Origin: Prevotella sp. UBA7764
Lineage (GTDB): Bacteria > Bacteroidota > Bacteroidia > Bacteroidales > Bacteroidaceae
NCBI GenBank assembly: GCA_002481295.1
Contig: DLDU01000017.1
Span: 3,328 to 16,751, forward strand
Direction of reading: 5' to 3'
DNA length: 13,424 nt
The notes beneath the pieces were generated by a model that was given only the letters and a program-made list of their open reading frames with translations, ran no database searches and had not been told where the DNA came from. The position numbers and the translations under genes were made by a program. How positions within the stretch are numbered: position 1 is the stretch's first letter; each line of letters opens with the position of its first letter. Shown here one piece after another: positions 12,412 to 13,424 of this stretch.

Positions 12412-13424
12412 ATGTCTATGGAATCATCGAGTTGGAAATATCATTGTGAACCACAAGTGAAGGTGGGAATCGTCAGTGGCGTGACCATTCATTTCGCATT
12501 GAATGGCCCCTACACGGTACTGGGACGCAAGGCTGTAGGCGCTCAGACGGTGGAGATGACACCCCACGGCATCGTGTGGAACAACAAAGTATATCCCGAG
12601 CTGGTCTTCTCGCCATTGGCAGATGACGCGTCGTTCTCGCTGAGCGATGTGACCATAGGCGTGAACTTTCACTGGGAGCGCAAAGAGACACAGACTTTCT
12701 TGGGTACGCTGCATCTCATCCAAAACGGCGACAAGGTATGTGCTGTCAATGAGCTGCCGGTGGAGAAATACCTGGAGAGTGTGATATCGAGCGAGATGAG
12801 TGCTACGTCGTCTCTGGAACTGCTCAAGGCACATGCGGTCATCTCGCGCTCATGGTTGCTGGCTCAGATGGAGAAACGAAAAGGAGAGCAGCTGACAGAC
12901 GAGGTGAAAGCACAAGAAAAATCAGCAGCTGCCGAGATGGTGGAAGACAAGGATCGTATCGTGAAATGGTATGACCGCGAAGACCACACTCTGTTTAACG
13001 TCTGTGCCGATGACCATTGTCAGCGCTACCAGGGCATCACCAAGGAGACCAGTCCGCACGTGGCGGAAGCCATCAGACTGACACGAGGTGAGATTCTGAC
13101 CTCCGACGGTGAGATCTGTGACGCACGCTTCTCGAAGTGTTGTGGCGGCGTGACGGAGAAATTCCAATATTGTTGGGAGAACAGCCCCAAGACTTATCTG
13201 AAGGCGGTGGCTGACACGGCTGAGATGGTCAAGAGTCAGGAAGACAAGAACAATAGTAATAACAATATCAGTGACGCGCTGGTTCCCGACTTGACGGTAG
13301 AGGCTGCGGCAGAGCGATGGATACGCTCCACACCACCGGCTTTCTGCAACACGAAAGACAGAGAAGTGCTGTCGCAAGTGCTCAACGACTATGATCAGGA
13401 GACCACGGATTTCTATCGCTGGAC
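12412..13424 (+). CDS. SpoIID/LytB-domain protein, 3' end outside the window
   Basis: The first 337 residues of a protein with the SpoIID domain, whose founding member is a lytic transglycosylase acting on peptidoglycan glycan strands. The diagnostic block is VNELPVEKYLESVISSEM followed by LELLKAHAVISRSW (about residues 111-148). Glu128 in SSEM corresponds to the catalytic Glu of SpoIID. Later HCQRYQGI and the TRGEILTSDG...DARFSKCCGGVTE block match the rest of the domain, with CCGG where many relatives have S-x-GG. There is no signal peptide (MSMESSSWKYHCEP), so it may act in the cytoplasm, perhaps in cell-wall recycling; that is inference. The insert between the two blocks (about 150-185) is charged and rich in Lys and Glu, and a short Asn run occurs near 282-288. 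ATG 12412 and ATG 12418 are equally possible starts. The frame is open to the right edge. Confidence 0.88.
   Translation, partial: MSMESSSWKYHCEPQVKVGIVSGVTIHFALNGPYTVLGRKAVGAQTVEMTPHGIVWNNKVYPELVFSPLADDASFSLSDVTIGVNFHWERKETQTFLGTLHLIQNGDKVCAVNELPVEKYLESVISSEMSATSSLELLKAHAVISRSWLLAQMEKRKGEQLTDEVKAQEKSAAAEMVEDKDRIVKWYDREDHTLFNVCADDHCQRYQGITKETSPHVAEAIRLTRGEILTSDGEICDARFSKCCGGVTEKFQYCWENSPKTYLKAVADTAEMVKSQEDKNNSNNNISDALVPDLTVEAAAERWIRSTPPAFCNTKDREVLSQVLNDYDQETTDFYRW

Overview
The window looks like a chromosomal segment of a Bacteroidota species, most likely Prevotella or a close relative. The evidence is the protein families present (a DUF4837 lipoprotein, a SpoIID/LytB-domain protein without a signal peptide, an M13 peptidase), the absence of clear Shine-Dalgarno sequences, and a recurring upstream box TAnnTTTGC that matches the Bacteroidota sigma-factor -7 element. 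The genus is inferred from remembered family sequences, not from a search.

Layout. (1) 1-2746, minus strand: the N-terminal third of a secreted M13 peptidase, a tandem array of about ten imperfect 9-bp repeats, then a complete ABC-F ATPase. (2) 2854-4379, minus strand: the infC-rpmI-rplT operon (IF3, L35, L20), with a recognisable -33/-7 promoter, a hairpin in the leader, a hairpin between infC and rpmI, and a strong rho-independent terminator after rplT. A MutT-like Nudix hydrolase with its own -7 box lies upstream. (3) About 4800-7900: an AT-richer accessory stretch holding a 22-bp repeat array, a complete AbiEi/AbiEii (type IV) toxin-antitoxin pair, an orphan coding-like fragment, and a small four-helix membrane protein of unknown function. 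(4) 7919-12308, minus strand: an apparent operon rlmN - DUF4837 lipoprotein - pdxA-like - flippase-like membrane protein. (5) 12412 to the end, plus strand and divergent from rlmN: a SpoIID/LytB-domain protein cut by the window edge.

How the parts relate. infC-rpmI-rplT and rlmN serve translation, and the ABC-F protein probably acts on the ribosome too. The AbiE pair is a self-contained defence or maintenance module, with the antitoxin gene first and a 4-bp ATGA overlap. The most notable observation is the PdxA-family protein. It keeps the overall family sequence but lacks two of the three metal-binding histidines and the substrate-binding GHTE and HGT motifs, so it is probably not a working 4-hydroxythreonine-4-phosphate dehydrogenase. 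Other items worth a look are the two repeat arrays, a perfect 12-bp inverted repeat spanning a stop codon between convergent genes, and possible undescribed regulatory RNA structure in the infC operon. I saw no tRNA, rRNA, CRISPR array, transposase or integrase.
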